Assembly: GCA_002316005.1 (NCBI GenBank)
Contig: DCIM01000087.1
Coordinates: 24,530-88,529 of the forward strand
DNA length: 64,000 nt
Reading direction: 5' to 3'
Source: Prevotellaceae bacterium UBA1726
Lineage (GTDB): Bacteria; Bacteroidota; Bacteroidia; Bacteroidales; Bacteroidaceae
Every line of letters starts with the position of its first letter. The first letter of the stretch is position 1. Shown here one piece after another: positions 1 to 7,494 of this stretch. Under the pieces are notes generated by a model that was not told where the DNA came from, made no database searches, and saw nothing but the letters and a program-made list of their open reading frames with translations. The position numbers and the translations under genes were made by a program.

Positions 1-418
1 AGCCAAGACGGTTGACATAGAAGTGAATATTACGCTTCTCAAAGTAAGGGGTATGAGTCACCCAAACATCAATCTCAGGGTGCATCTCTTCCACCAAATG
101 CCACGCTTTTTGACCTATTCCTCGACTATGTGTCTTAGGTGATACAAAAAGAATATCAAGGTCGCCTTCATGCTTCTCTTTGTCTATGAGGAGAATCACG
201 CCACCAACAGGCTCATCATCCTTCATGATACGATAAGCCTCTGCCTTCGGATGGTCAAGGCAAGCCTCAATTGTAGAGCGAGAAATAATCTCACCCTCTT
301 CCTCGAAGTGGTTATCACGCATTCCAAACTCCTCCATGGCACCATAGCGAAAAGCCTCCTGGTTGTCGAGAATAAATTGGTTGCGGTCTTCTTGTTGTAG
401 TGGTTCTAAGATAATCAT
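1..418 (-). CDS. GNAT-family N-acetyltransferase, 3' end cut by window
   Basis: The reading frame starts at an ATG at 418-416 and stays open to the window edge, so only about 139 residues are visible and the stop lies outside. The visible part has an N-terminal alpha/beta region, then a stretch reading DILFVSPKTHSRGIG. That matches the GNAT acetyl-CoA pyrophosphate loop (R/Q-x-x-G-x-G) after a beta-4 strand. The family transfers an acetyl group from acetyl-CoA to an amine; the substrate cannot be read here. The start overlaps the stop of the upstream NimA-like gene in a TGATG junction, so the two are probably translationally coupled. This is the last visible member of a minus-strand run of twelve genes. 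Confidence 0.8.
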   Translation of the reverse strand, partial: MIILEPLQQEDRNQFILDNQEAFRYGAMEEFGMRDNHFEEEGEIISRSTIEACLDHPKAEAYRIMKDDEPVGGVILLIDKEKHEGDLDILFVSPKTHSRGIGQKAWHLVEEMHPEIDVWVTHTPYFEKRNIHFYVNRLG

Positions 419-933
419 CATTCCATCCTCCCATACTTTAACTCCTCACCCTGAGCATCATACTGCTTACGCTTACCTACTGGTGGTTCTGTTAGGGTAA
501 TCTTAACCACTGCTGTGCGTCCCAGACTTCTCTCTATCGAGGCGTCAAAGGCTTCCATGTGGGTGGGTAAGAACCTTTCGCAGATAGCACGAAGGGCTTC
601 TATCTTCTCAGTATCATCAGTTACCTCCTCTGCCACACCGAATGCTATTGCCGACTTGAACTCAAGTGTAAAACTACCGTCCTTAGGTCCTACCGTAGGC
701 TTGCACTTTGTGACTGCACTCAGACAAACCCGAGGGTTCTGATGGAGTATATCCAGTTTCTTTCCCTCCATCGCACAATGGAAATAGAAGGTCTTATCGT
801 TAGCACGCGCCAAAGACAATGGCACAGCGTAAGGCGTACCATCGGTTTCGGTCATGCTTACAGTAATATATGGTGCTTTGTCAAACACCTCCAATGCCCA
901 CTCTGCAGGCATCTCGCGACTTACTTTTCTCAT
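418..933 (-). CDS. NimA-like pyridoxamine 5'-phosphate oxidase-related FMN-binding protein
   Basis: A 171-residue protein with a split-barrel flavin-binding fold. The N-terminal part (PYITVSMTETDGTPYAVPL, then FYFHCAMEGKKLDIL and PRVCLSAV) is typical of the PNPOx-like family that includes the 5-nitroimidazole resistance proteins NimA-J of Bacteroides. Family members bind FMN and reduce small molecules, but most chromosomal homologues have no proven role, so resistance should not be assumed. The gene starts four bases after the stop of the RmlD-like gene and its stop overlaps the next GNAT start by one base. It looks like part of a tightly packed operon. Confidence in the fold is high, in any nitroreductase activity low. 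Confidence 0.8.
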   Translation of the reverse strand: MRKVSREMPAEWALEVFDKAPYITVSMTETDGTPYAVPLSLARANDKTFYFHCAMEGKKLDILHQNPRVCLSAVTKCKPTVGPKDGSFTLEFKSAIAFGVAEEVTDDTEKIEALRAICERFLPTHMEAFDASIERSLGRTAVVKITLTEPPVGKRKQYDAQGEELKYGRME

Positions 934-937
934 AGGT

Positions 938-1798
938 TTATATTCTGTATGGTCTCTTTATTGCTTCTTCTATTCCATTAACACTATCAATAAATCGGAT
1001 GTCATATTGCTCAATGAGCTCGCAATCCATTGTAAGGTTCCTATCTTGTTCGGAGAATCTTTCATCATCTGGCAGAATCCAGTTTGAAGCATCTTCGAAC
1101 CCCATAAGAGAGGCAGCCTTCAAGAAGAGTTCATAGCTGTTCAAGTTGTTACCACTGCCGAAGTTATATATCCCGCCAGGCAGGGTCATAGCTTTCTCTA
1201 TGTTCCTTACCACATCCCAAACGTATGATACACCACGATATTCGTGCGTTGCAGCCTTGATGGAGGTTCTTTCGTTATAGGCCTTCTGTAGGTTGACCAA
1301 GATATTACTGTTTAGTTTCAAAGGACTATCAGGCAAATCGTACATCCATGTCAGTCTTAGTCCCACAGAATCAGGATTATTCCACAAAGCGCGTTGCTCA
1401 GCCTCCAGTTTGTGCTGGCCATAAACATTGACTGGTTGCAGAACATCTTCTTCTTTGAGAGGACCAAGCATTGGAGTTCCGTTATACACCTGATCGCTGG
1501 ACATGAATACGAGTTTTGCACCTGTGAGTTTACAAGCCTTGGCTATTCTAACCGTACCTTGAACATTTACTCGGTGTGACTCTTCTGGATGCTGCTCGCA
1601 ATACCATGTATTACTGAGGGCAGCACAATGTATCACCACATCAGGACGATGTTCCTCAATGTATTCTTTGACTGCTTCCTCACGACTGACATTAAGCTCT
1701 GAGTGTGAGGGCATAAGCAAATCATACTTGTCTTTGAAATGAATAGCAAGACGACTACCTAAGAATCCGCTGCTACCTGTAATCAGAATCTTTTTCAT
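938..1798 (-). CDS. Extended SDR, dTDP-4-dehydrorhamnose reductase-like (RmlD-like) protein
   Basis: A 286-residue NAD(P)-dependent extended short-chain dehydrogenase. The N-terminus shows the dinucleotide motif GSSGFLGSRL, followed by DVVIHCAAL and a YxxxK catalytic pair in VYGQHKLEAEQ around residue 130. Its length and the order of motifs match RmlD-type sugar nucleotide reductases, but no rmlABC genes are adjacent. It may therefore act on another nucleotide sugar or be a general sugar-nucleotide reductase. Its start overlaps the stop of the upstream flavin reductase by four bases (ATGA), which suggests coupled translation. The family is certain; the substrate is not. Confidence 0.8.
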   Translation of the reverse strand: MKKILITGSSGFLGSRLAIHFKDKYDLLMPSHSELNVSREEAVKEYIEEHRPDVVIHCAALSNTWYCEQHPEESHRVNVQGTVRIAKACKLTGAKLVFMSSDQVYNGTPMLGPLKEEDVLQPVNVYGQHKLEAEQRALWNNPDSVGLRLTWMYDLPDSPLKLNSNILVNLQKAYNERTSIKAATHEYRGVSYVWDVVRNIEKAMTLPGGIYNFGSGNNLNSYELFLKAASLMGFEDASNWILPDDERFSEQDRNLTMDCELIEQYDIRFIDSVNGIEEAIKRPYRI

Positions 1799-2361
1799 TT
1801 TAGTTTCTTACCATCTGCAAAGGCATTGCCTACACGCTTACCAAGCTGGATGTAGCCCATGTGAACAGGATCAAATGTGATAAGGTTCATCTTCTCAACT
1901 GAAGGTTTACCATCTTCTGCGAGATACTCTTCCTTACAGAGGATGTTTACAATCTCAGCAACAAGGTAATAACCTGTTTCGCTTTCGTCAATCTTCTCCT
2001 TGATACGGCACTCCAAGGTCATTGGGAATACGTCGAATACAGGTGCATTCACGTTAGGTGCCTTCTCTGATTTCCAACCTGTCTTTGCCATTTTCTCAGG
2101 ATTGTTCTTTGCAGAAACAATACCGACGAAGTCAGCTGCAGTTGCTGTTTCTACAGTAGCAAAGGCAACAGTAAACTCACCATTGTTCAGTTTCAGATTA
2201 TCTGTTGTCTGGTGACTGCCCATAGAGATAATAATCTCATGCATATCCCATTGACCGCCCCAAGCAGCGTTCATTGCATTAGCAACTCCATTCTCATTAT
2301 ACGTGCCGATAATCAGCACTGGTTGTGGAAGAATCCACGCTTTTGAACCAAATGATTTCAT
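1795..2361 (-). CDS. Flavin reductase family protein (flavoredoxin-like)
   Basis: A 188-residue split-barrel flavoprotein. The opening (WILPQPVLIIGTYNENGVAN, then AWGGQWDMHEIIISMG) and the stretch FTVAFATVETATAADFVG are typical of the flavin reductase-like/flavoredoxin family common in Bacteroidales. These proteins bind FMN and pass electrons from NAD(P)H or ferredoxin partners; the partner is unknown. The gene lies 20 bases downstream of the truncated cyclase remnant and overlaps the RmlD-like gene by four bases. Two FMN split-barrel proteins (this and the NimA-like one) in one run suggests a redox or detoxification theme, which is inference. Confidence 0.82.
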   Translation of the reverse strand: MKSFGSKAWILPQPVLIIGTYNENGVANAMNAAWGGQWDMHEIIISMGSHQTTDNLKLNNGEFTVAFATVETATAADFVGIVSAKNNPEKMAKTGWKSEKAPNVNAPVFDVFPMTLECRIKEKIDESETGYYLVAEIVNILCKEEYLAEDGKPSVEKMNLITFDPVHMGYIQLGKRVGNAFADGKKLK

Positions 2362-2381
2362 ATATTCTATTTTTTTTGTTA

Positions 2382-2615
2382 CTATATCTCAGCGACAACC
2401 CTACAAGGCAATCCTGTCATGTCGGCATAGTTCATTGGATATGTGTTGATAATGCAAGCGCCACCTGCTTCAACGACCTTATGCAGATTGCACAGATTCT
2501 CAATGATAAACACACCATGATCGGCACAAAACTGATCCTTAGGTGTATGTTCCTTTCCTCGTCGTACACCAGCAAAATCTACTCCAATGATGGATATGCC
2601 TTTGTCAATCAGCAT
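2382..2615 (-). pseudogene. Truncated cyclase-family (kynurenine formamidase-like) remnant
   Basis: A 77-residue frame whose sequence (IGVDFAGVRRGKEHTPKDQF, then GVFIIENLCNL and TYPMNYADMTGLPCRVVAE) looks like the C-terminal third of a PF04199 cyclase/metal-dependent hydrolase. Members are normally about 200 residues and need an N-terminal HxGTHxDxPxH metal site, which is absent here. The upstream sequence instead encodes an unrelated membrane protein that overlaps this frame by 11 bases. The simplest reading is that a deletion or insertion removed the 5' two thirds and fused the end to the neighbour's 3' end. It may still be translated from its ATG but should lack metal-dependent activity. 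Confidence 0.7.
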
Positions 2616-2997
2616 GGTTTTGTCCTTTTACTAATGACCTCTGCAATAATACTCTGGTAATTATTGCGGGAATAACAGAAAATAATAACCATCCAAACAA
2701 GAATAAAAGAGGCCATGCTTCCGTCGAGGCATCTGCTTGAAAAAATTCGATGAGCAGACAAACACATAATGGAATAGTATTGCCCAAGTATAAAGACAAG
2801 AAAAGAGACTTTAACCTACACTTCACATATAACAAATACGAGATTAATCCAGCCAGACATCCATTAGCGATGAAGGTTATAATGATAGGGGAGAATCCAA
2901 ACCAATTAACACCAGATATTAATAGCCATAAAAGGCAACAGACGATTCCTGTTACGATGCCACACAGAAACGATGCAATGAAAATTCTTTTAAACAT
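2605..2997 (-). CDS. Small four-helix membrane protein, unknown function
   Basis: I chose the internal Met at 2997 (MFKRIFIASF) because the longer frame from 3045 runs well into the end of the glycosylase gene. The 130-residue product has about four hydrophobic segments (around residues 5-27, 35-55, 65-85 and 95-115) and ends in a basic tail. I recognise no family. It overlaps the upstream tag gene by eight bases and the downstream cyclase remnant by eleven, so it sits inside the operon-like run. It may be the newcomer whose arrival removed the front of the cyclase gene; that is inference. Confidence 0.55.
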   Translation of the reverse strand: MFKRIFIASFLCGIVTGIVCCLLWLLISGVNWFGFSPIIITFIANGCLAGLISYLLYVKCRLKSLFLSLYLGNTIPLCVCLLIEFFQADASTEAWPLLFLFGWLLFSVIPAIITRVLLQRSLVKGQNHAD

Positions 2998-3565
2998 ATT
3001 TGTATTGTTGATTTTTGTATTTATAGCATCCTTCAAGGTGGCCATTGATGATGCCTATGGCCTGTAGGAAGGAGTAGATTATGGTACTTCCGACAAACTT
3101 CATCCCTCGTTTCTTCATATCTTTGGAGATGGTGTCAGACAGGGGAGATGTTGTTCTGAGGTCACATGGTTCGTAAATGATTTCTCCATTTGTGAATCCC
3201 CAGATATACTTGTCAAACGAACCAAACTCTTCTTGTATCTTGATAAAGGCATTGGCATTGACGATGCTCGCGTTAATCTTTAATCGGTTGCGTATGATTT
3301 TCGGATTATCAGCAAGTGCCGTTAGTTTGCAGATATCATACTTTGCCACCTTTTGCACATCGAAATTGTCGAACGCCTCACGGAAGGCCTCGCGCTTGTT
3401 TAGCACACATTCCCATGAAAGACCTGCCTGAAAACCTTCGAGGATAAGCATCTCAAAAAGCATTCGCTCATCATGGCATGGCTCGCCCCACTCCTCGTCA
3501 TGATAGGCAAGGTATAGGGGATTATTGGGGTTTGCCCAAAAGCAACGGTTTACTTGTTTATTCAT
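2990..3565 (-). CDS. tag: DNA-3-methyladenine glycosylase I
   Basis: A 191-residue helix-hairpin-helix base-excision enzyme that removes 3-methyladenine from alkylated DNA. The N-terminus RCFWAN followed by YHDEEWG is the Tag signature. The zinc ligands known from E. coli Tag are all present: Cys8 and His22 near the start, and His176 and Cys180 in GHLEGCY near the end. The length matches the family. It is followed with an eight-base overlap by a small membrane protein and preceded at 24 bases by a GNAT gene. A second alkylation-repair gene, the Ogt homologue, lies at 10984-11493 in a different transcription unit. Confidence 0.93.
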   Translation of the reverse strand: MNKQVNRCFWANPNNPLYLAYHDEEWGEPCHDERMLFEMLILEGFQAGLSWECVLNKREAFREAFDNFDVQKVAKYDICKLTALADNPKIIRNRLKINASIVNANAFIKIQEEFGSFDKYIWGFTNGEIIYEPCDLRTTSPLSDTISKDMKKRGMKFVGSTIIYSFLQAIGIINGHLEGCYKYKNQQYKYV

Positions 3566-3589
3566 ATTCTTTCTAAATGTTCACTCAGT

Positions 3590-4150
3590 TCAATCAATCT
3601 TTCTAACCCACTTCAAGAATGTCTGCCCAAAGGCATAGACCTCCGAGTTGTCCATGAAACCAAGCTTACGGTACATGCGCTTGGCATTTTCGTTTTCTGG
3701 ATCTACCAAGAGTGTTGCCTTATTGAAACCGAGCTTGCGAGCTTTCTCTATCTGTGCCTGCATCAGTTTCATACCGATACCTCGTCCACGCCATTCCGGC
3801 CATACTGCAAGTGAATCCATATAGTATTCGCCGGCCTCTGCCTCATCCTGCATATTGTCCAAGTCCATTTCCTGATGGTCGGCATCATCATGCATCAGTT
3901 CGTCAAACAGAGGGAATGTCATCTTTCGCATCGCGTGGTATTTGGCTCCATCGTAACACAGGCAGATGCCAACAGGGGTAGCGTCTTCCCAAGTAATAAT
4001 TGTATGCTTATAGGAGTACAACACATCCTCACGCTCACAGATTCGGGCAATGCATTTCTGCATCTCTCCATCTGGCTCTCTGTGTAGAGCCATGCATATT
4101 CCACGAGCTACTGTCTCACAGTCTTCTAACCTTGCGTCTTTAAGTATCAT
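3590..4150 (-). CDS. GNAT-family N-acetyltransferase
   Basis: A 186-residue acetyltransferase. The acetyl-CoA loop is visible as WRGRGIGMKLM around residue 122, after the beta-4 strand YYMDSLAVWPE. The C-terminal part has NENAKRMYRKLGF, the usual alpha-4/beta-6 end of the fold. An acidic stretch (HDDADHQEMDLDNMQDEAEA) precedes the core and may shape the substrate pocket. The substrate is not predictable. It is one of three GNAT genes in the same minus-strand run and is not a close copy of either of the others. Confidence 0.85.
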   Translation of the reverse strand: MILKDARLEDCETVARGICMALHREPDGEMQKCIARICEREDVLYSYKHTIITWEDATPVGICLCYDGAKYHAMRKMTFPLFDELMHDDADHQEMDLDNMQDEAEAGEYYMDSLAVWPEWRGRGIGMKLMQAQIEKARKLGFNKATLLVDPENENAKRMYRKLGFMDNSEVYAFGQTFLKWVRKID

Positions 4151-4182
4151 CTATTGTTCTTCTTCTCGTTGGTAATCTTCAT

Positions 4183-4482
4183 TTACAATTCTCTGATTAA
4201 ATGTTTTATGGCCGATAAAGGATGATACCATAACATGCGGGGACCGGCATAGCGCATGGCTTCCTTCATCTGTTCACGCATGGCTGGTTTGTAGCAATGG
4301 ATAGGACACTTCTTGCAAGTTGGCTTCTTCTCACCGAACTTGCAATGATCCAGTCGGGCAAAGGCATAGTCGAGCAGGGCTGAACACTCCTCGCACAATG
4401 CACCATCCGTATGATGATGCCCTTTGCAATATATCTCTACCATCTGCCTGACGGTCTTCTTTTCTTCTTCAATGCGCGTCAT
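4183..4482 (-). CDS. YgbA-like (nitrous oxide-stimulated promoter) family protein
   Basis: A 99-residue cysteine-rich protein. It contains GALCEECSALLDYA, then a cluster CKKCPIHCYKPAMREQM, both hallmarks of the YgbA/nitrous oxide-stimulated promoter family (PF11756). E. coli YgbA belongs to the NsrR nitric-oxide regulon, and the cysteines probably bind a metal or iron-sulfur centre. No NsrR-type operator was looked for beyond the immediate 5' region. It sits 11 bases downstream of a GNAT gene and 32 bases upstream of another. The family call is firm; a nitrosative-stress role is by analogy. Confidence 0.8.
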   Translation of the reverse strand: MTRIEEEKKTVRQMVEIYCKGHHHTDGALCEECSALLDYAFARLDHCKFGEKKPTCKKCPIHCYKPAMREQMKEAMRYAGPRMLWYHPLSAIKHLIREL

Positions 4483-4493
4483 TGAGTTTTTGT

Positions 4494-4946
4494 TTATATT
4501 TCTATTGTTTCTTCATACAAGAGATAATGACTCTCCTGCATGCCAAGTCTCTGATACACACTCTGTGCTCGAAGGTTTGTCTTGTCAACATACAATCGGA
4601 TAGTAGAGATACCCTCCGCCACTGCCGTTTCCTTCACCTTTTTATACATAGCTTTATATACGCCTTTGCCTCTGTATTCTGGTGCAACATAGACGCTCTG
4701 AATCCACAGGTACCAACGGTCTGTCCAGTCGCTCCATTCCCTTGTGAGCATGAGGCTTCCGATAGCCTTACCATCGGCGTATGCTATAACATAGCGTCCT
4801 TTGCCAATATCCTCCATAGCATGAGTAACGCCATGCTTTACAGTATCGAGGTCTAACTCCGTACCTTCTGATTCCATTGCCATATCCACTTGAAACTGTG
4901 CTATAGCAAGTATATCATCCACTGTACCGAAATGTATTTCTGTCAT
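4494..4946 (-). CDS. GNAT-family N-acetyltransferase
   Basis: The 150-residue product starts at MTEIHFGTVDD; a longer frame back to 5021 was rejected because it runs into the end of the transporter gene. The acetyl-CoA loop is YRGKGVYKAM around residue 97, after WYLWIQSVYVAPE. The C-terminus TNLRAQSVYQRLGM is the standard end of the GNAT fold. The arrangement resembles small-molecule acetyltransferases of Bacteroidales with unknown substrate. It starts eight bases after the BASS-like transporter stop, so the two are probably on one message. Confidence 0.85.
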   Translation of the reverse strand: MTEIHFGTVDDILAIAQFQVDMAMESEGTELDLDTVKHGVTHAMEDIGKGRYVIAYADGKAIGSLMLTREWSDWTDRWYLWIQSVYVAPEYRGKGVYKAMYKKVKETAVAEGISTIRLYVDKTNLRAQSVYQRLGMQESHYLLYEETIEI

Positions 4947-4954
4947 TTTACGAA

Positions 4955-5917
4955 TTATATTAAATGATCCTTTTTGCGTTGATGGTCCCATATCTGCCAA
5001 CTGTTGAAGATGTTCTGGCATAGCAGACAGGCACCAGGACCTATTGCTGCTTGTGGATTGAGGAAGGTCATCGCCATCCAGATGGAGAGGACGGTATTCT
5101 TCTGTGCCAATCCCTGACCGGCGGCTATTGTGTCGTTATAGGCAGAACCGATACGCTTTCCAATGATGAACTGGATGCATACAATCACGCCTACTGATGC
5201 ACAAATCCATACCACCATTGAGCCCGACCCTGGCGAAGATACTATACTACGGATAATCTGTGCCGTATTTACTGCAGTACAGATACCCCAAAGATAAAAA
5301 CTGTAATCCTTTGATTTCTCTGCCACAAACTTGTGCATCTTCGGCACAAGCCACTTCATGCCTAAAGCAATGGCCAAAGGTGCCATGATGGTTGGGAATA
5401 CGCGAGAGAGAATCTTCAGAAAGAGTTCCAGGAAGGTCATGCCTATTCCGGGTTCTACCAGTGGATAGACAAGTGGTACAGCAATAGCAGTAAAAGTACT
5501 TGATATGATGGTATAGGTTGTTGCCGTAGCTGCATTGCCGCCAATCTTCTGCGTCACCACAGCACCAACAGCTGCCATAGGAGCAATGAAGACTGCAAGC
5601 CAAGCCTCGAAGAGTGGACGCCACTCACTCCCTTCGTTGCTCCTGAGCCACCACACCATCACAGCCACTTCTGCCATCTGTATCAGAATGAGCCAAAGGT
5701 GCCACATACGAGGTTTCAGGTCGCGTGGTTCTATCTTGCAATAGCTGAACAAGAGCATGACGAAGATTAGCGAAGGTAGCAGATAAGGCACTGTAGCGGC
5801 CAGCGCCACCTTGGTGCTCTGTAATGCCTCAATCTGTGTCAGCGCTACATAGCTTATGGTTCCTACTACCATACTGATTGGTAGTGTCCAGTCTTTGAGA
5901 AGTCTTTTTATTGTCAT
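4955..5917 (-). CDS. BASS (bile acid:Na+ symporter)-like membrane transporter
   Basis: A 320-residue integral membrane protein with about nine or ten hydrophobic segments. The central repeat VGAVVTQKIGGNAATATTYT and the C-terminal GLAQKNTVLSIWMAMTFLNP, followed by a Gly-Pro-Gly turn, resemble the crossing-helix motifs of the sodium/bile acid symporter (SBF) superfamily. Substrates in this superfamily are organic anions such as bile acids or pantoate; the actual one is unknown. It lies 25 bases downstream of an AraC regulator that may control it. The alternative is another ten-helix transporter of the same fold; certainty is moderate. Confidence 0.65.
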   Translation of the reverse strand: MTIKRLLKDWTLPISMVVGTISYVALTQIEALQSTKVALAATVPYLLPSLIFVMLLFSYCKIEPRDLKPRMWHLWLILIQMAEVAVMVWWLRSNEGSEWRPLFEAWLAVFIAPMAAVGAVVTQKIGGNAATATTYTIISSTFTAIAVPLVYPLVEPGIGMTFLELFLKILSRVFPTIMAPLAIALGMKWLVPKMHKFVAEKSKDYSFYLWGICTAVNTAQIIRSIVSSPGSGSMVVWICASVGVIVCIQFIIGKRIGSAYNDTIAAGQGLAQKNTVLSIWMAMTFLNPQAAIGPGACLLCQNIFNSWQIWDHQRKKDHLI

Positions 5918-5942
5918 GACGAATTATCTTTTTGACAAATAA

Positions 5943-6788
5943 TCACAGTTTGCGGTATTCTCCGGGAGTCATCCTCATCTTTTCCTGAAACAGGCGGTTG
6001 AAGTTGGATGGAGTATTAAAACCGCAGGAATATGCCACTTCGGCAATGGATAGCGATGTGTTTCGAAGCATTGTGCAGGCTGATTCTATGCGGATATACT
6101 GCAGATGCTGGAAGAGCGTCATACCTGTTTCGCGCTTGTATGTGCGGCAAAGGGCAGACTCCTGTTGATGGCAGCAATCCGCTATCTGCGACAGTTTCAC
6201 ATCATCCTTGTAATGTTCCAGAAGATACTGATGAGCACGGGCACTTACCGATGTGCTATCCTCTTGATGAATCCTCTTGCATAATTGCTCAGCACTCGTG
6301 ATGTTATGCCCCAAATAGTCTAATGTGTGAAGCAAGGAAGTGACCTTGCCGATTCCTGCCACATGGATTAGTTCTTCGAGATTCTCGTAGGGTATGTTGC
6401 GAAATGCAAGTCCACCAACACCTTTTTTAAATAATATATTGACGAAGGTATATTCCGGAAGGGTTTCAATTTCTGCTGGCAGAACATCGTCCTTGAACTG
6501 AATGACTATTGCCTCTGGGTCGTTGTCTATGCTCACTATGGCATGAGGCAGGTTTCTTGAAATATAGAACAAATCACCCTTGGTTAGTCGGAACACTTCA
6601 TCGTCAACCATAAAACTTGCCTGTCCACCAATCATATAAATCAATTGATGTCCGTCGTGCTGATGGTAGATGGGCAATTCAGACATCATTTCTGTATGAT
6701 CCATATCTGGGTCATACTTACGGACAAGAATTCGAATAGAAGTCTCGCCAAGTGGTGAAATTGGTCTTTGCTGGATGTTTTGTTTCAT
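5943..6788 (-). CDS. AraC-family transcriptional regulator with cupin sensor domain
   Basis: A 281-residue regulator starting at MKQNIQQRPI. Residues about 40-100 (YHQHDGHQLIYMIGGQASFM, then GDLFYISRNLPHAIV) form a cupin/AraC-binding sensor. The last hundred residues hold two helix-turn-helix units (KLSQIADCCHQQESALCRTY and SIAEVAYSCGFNTPSNFNRL) and the closing MTPGEYRKL. A good promoter (TTG, 19 bases, TACCTTTG at 6823-6794) ends only about six bases before this ATG, so the message would be leaderless or nearly so. It heads the long minus-strand run, so the transporter just downstream is a natural target. The ligand is unknown. Confidence 0.9.
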   Translation of the reverse strand: MKQNIQQRPISPLGETSIRILVRKYDPDMDHTEMMSELPIYHQHDGHQLIYMIGGQASFMVDDEVFRLTKGDLFYISRNLPHAIVSIDNDPEAIVIQFKDDVLPAEIETLPEYTFVNILFKKGVGGLAFRNIPYENLEELIHVAGIGKVTSLLHTLDYLGHNITSAEQLCKRIHQEDSTSVSARAHQYLLEHYKDDVKLSQIADCCHQQESALCRTYKRETGMTLFQHLQYIRIESACTMLRNTSLSIAEVAYSCGFNTPSNFNRLFQEKMRMTPGEYRKL

Positions 6789-6793
6789 AGGAG

Positions 6794-6823
6794 CAAAGGT
6801 AATGATTATTTTGCAAAGAACAA
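6794..6823 (-). promoter_or_regulatory. Bacteroidota-type promoter for the AraC regulator
   Basis: On the minus strand TTG (6823-6821) is followed after 19 bases by TACCTTTG (6801-6794). This fits the Bacteroides housekeeping consensus. Transcription would start at or just before the ATG at 6788, implying an almost leaderless mRNA. Confidence 0.6.
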
Positions 6824-6869
6824 TCAACTTACTGCAAATATTCGCAATTTTTATATTGATTTATAGTCA

Positions 6870-6877
6870 TAACTTTG
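6870..6877 (+). promoter_or_regulatory. -7 element TAACTTTG before the DUF4405 gene
   Basis: The sequence matches TAnnTTTG exactly and lies 29 bases before the ATG at 6907. No well-placed TTTG upstream element is seen, so only the -7 half is supported. Confidence 0.5.
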
Positions 6878-6906
6878 CACCCAAGTTAATTATTATCCTT
6901 AAAATT

Positions 6907-7350
6907 ATGAGAAAAGACAAGAAACATCATGAGCATTCGCCTAAGGACACAGTAGATCATCTCCTGCTGGTGTTTGTCATTCTAACCTTCATATCAGGCA
7001 TAGTGTTGGATCATGCTGCTGAAAGTTGCATGCCATCAAACTATTCATTCTGGTTGTGCACTCACATAGCCATTGCCTCCGTCTTTACCCTCCTCTCGCT
7101 TATCCATTTCAAGCATCATTGGGGATGGTTTCGCACATTGCCACATAAGCTGAAAGCCAGAAAGAAGGACTCCTTGTTCCTTCTCCTGGCACTCATCATC
7201 CTTCTCATCTCTGGTGTATGCGTAACCATCTGCAAGACTCATCTCTCAGGCTTCACCCATGCCATCACCGGTTTCCTTTGCCTCATCATCAGCATCTATC
7301 ATTTCTATGTGAGGCATGTAAAAGGAAAGCGCAACAGAAGTCTCCATTAA
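6907..7350 (+). CDS. DUF4405-like four-helix membrane protein
   Basis: A 147-residue membrane protein starting at MRKDKKHHEHSPKD; the longer frame from 6775 would run through the promoter and was rejected. It has four hydrophobic helices with paired histidines (DHLLLVF, DHAAESC, THIAIASVF, SLIHFKHHWGWF, GVCVTICKTHLSGFTHAITG). That spacing of helix-embedded histidines and tryptophan matches DUF4405 and recalls cytochrome b-type membrane proteins, so haem binding is possible but unproven. It is divergent from the AraC gene, with about 120 bases between them, and is followed by a clear terminator. Confidence 0.7.
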   Translation: MRKDKKHHEHSPKDTVDHLLLVFVILTFISGIVLDHAAESCMPSNYSFWLCTHIAIASVFTLLSLIHFKHHWGWFRTLPHKLKARKKDSLFLLLALIILLISGVCVTICKTHLSGFTHAITGFLCLIISIYHFYVRHVKGKRNRSLH

Positions 7351-7380
7351 ACTGTAATCTGCATTGGGGATAGACGAACA

Positions 7381-7416
7381 CGAGCCAGTCGTATGCTTGG
7401 CTCGAGTTGTTTTTCT
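7381..7416 (+). terminator. Rho-independent terminator after the DUF4405 gene
   Basis: CGAGCCA (7381-7387) pairs with TGGCTCG (7398-7404), followed by AGTTGTTTTTC. It lies 30 bases past the stop codon of the plus-strand gene. Confidence 0.75.
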
Positions 7417-7432
7417 GTGATATAGTATGATG

Positions 7433-7470
7433 TATGTTGGAGTTCTGTCATTTTTACGGATTCGTTCTTT
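7433..7470. repeat. Imperfect 38-bp direct repeat, copy 1
   Basis: This segment matches 8231-8268 at 30 of 38 positions in the same orientation. The two copies bracket the Rhs-like scrap and the broken lipoprotein. On the minus strand both contain an ATG reading MTELQH, which suggests a shared ancestral gene start or dispersed repeat. Confidence 0.6.
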
Positions 7471-7494
7471 TTGGGGGACTATATATAGGGGGCA

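Noticed and set aside
418..933. Call of 5-nitroimidazole resistance gene nim
   Set aside because: Only family-level similarity is visible; chromosomal NimA-like proteins often do not confer resistance.
6775..6906. Longer N-terminus for the DUF4405-like protein
   Set aside because: It would run through the -7 element TAACTTTG and into the AraC gene start.
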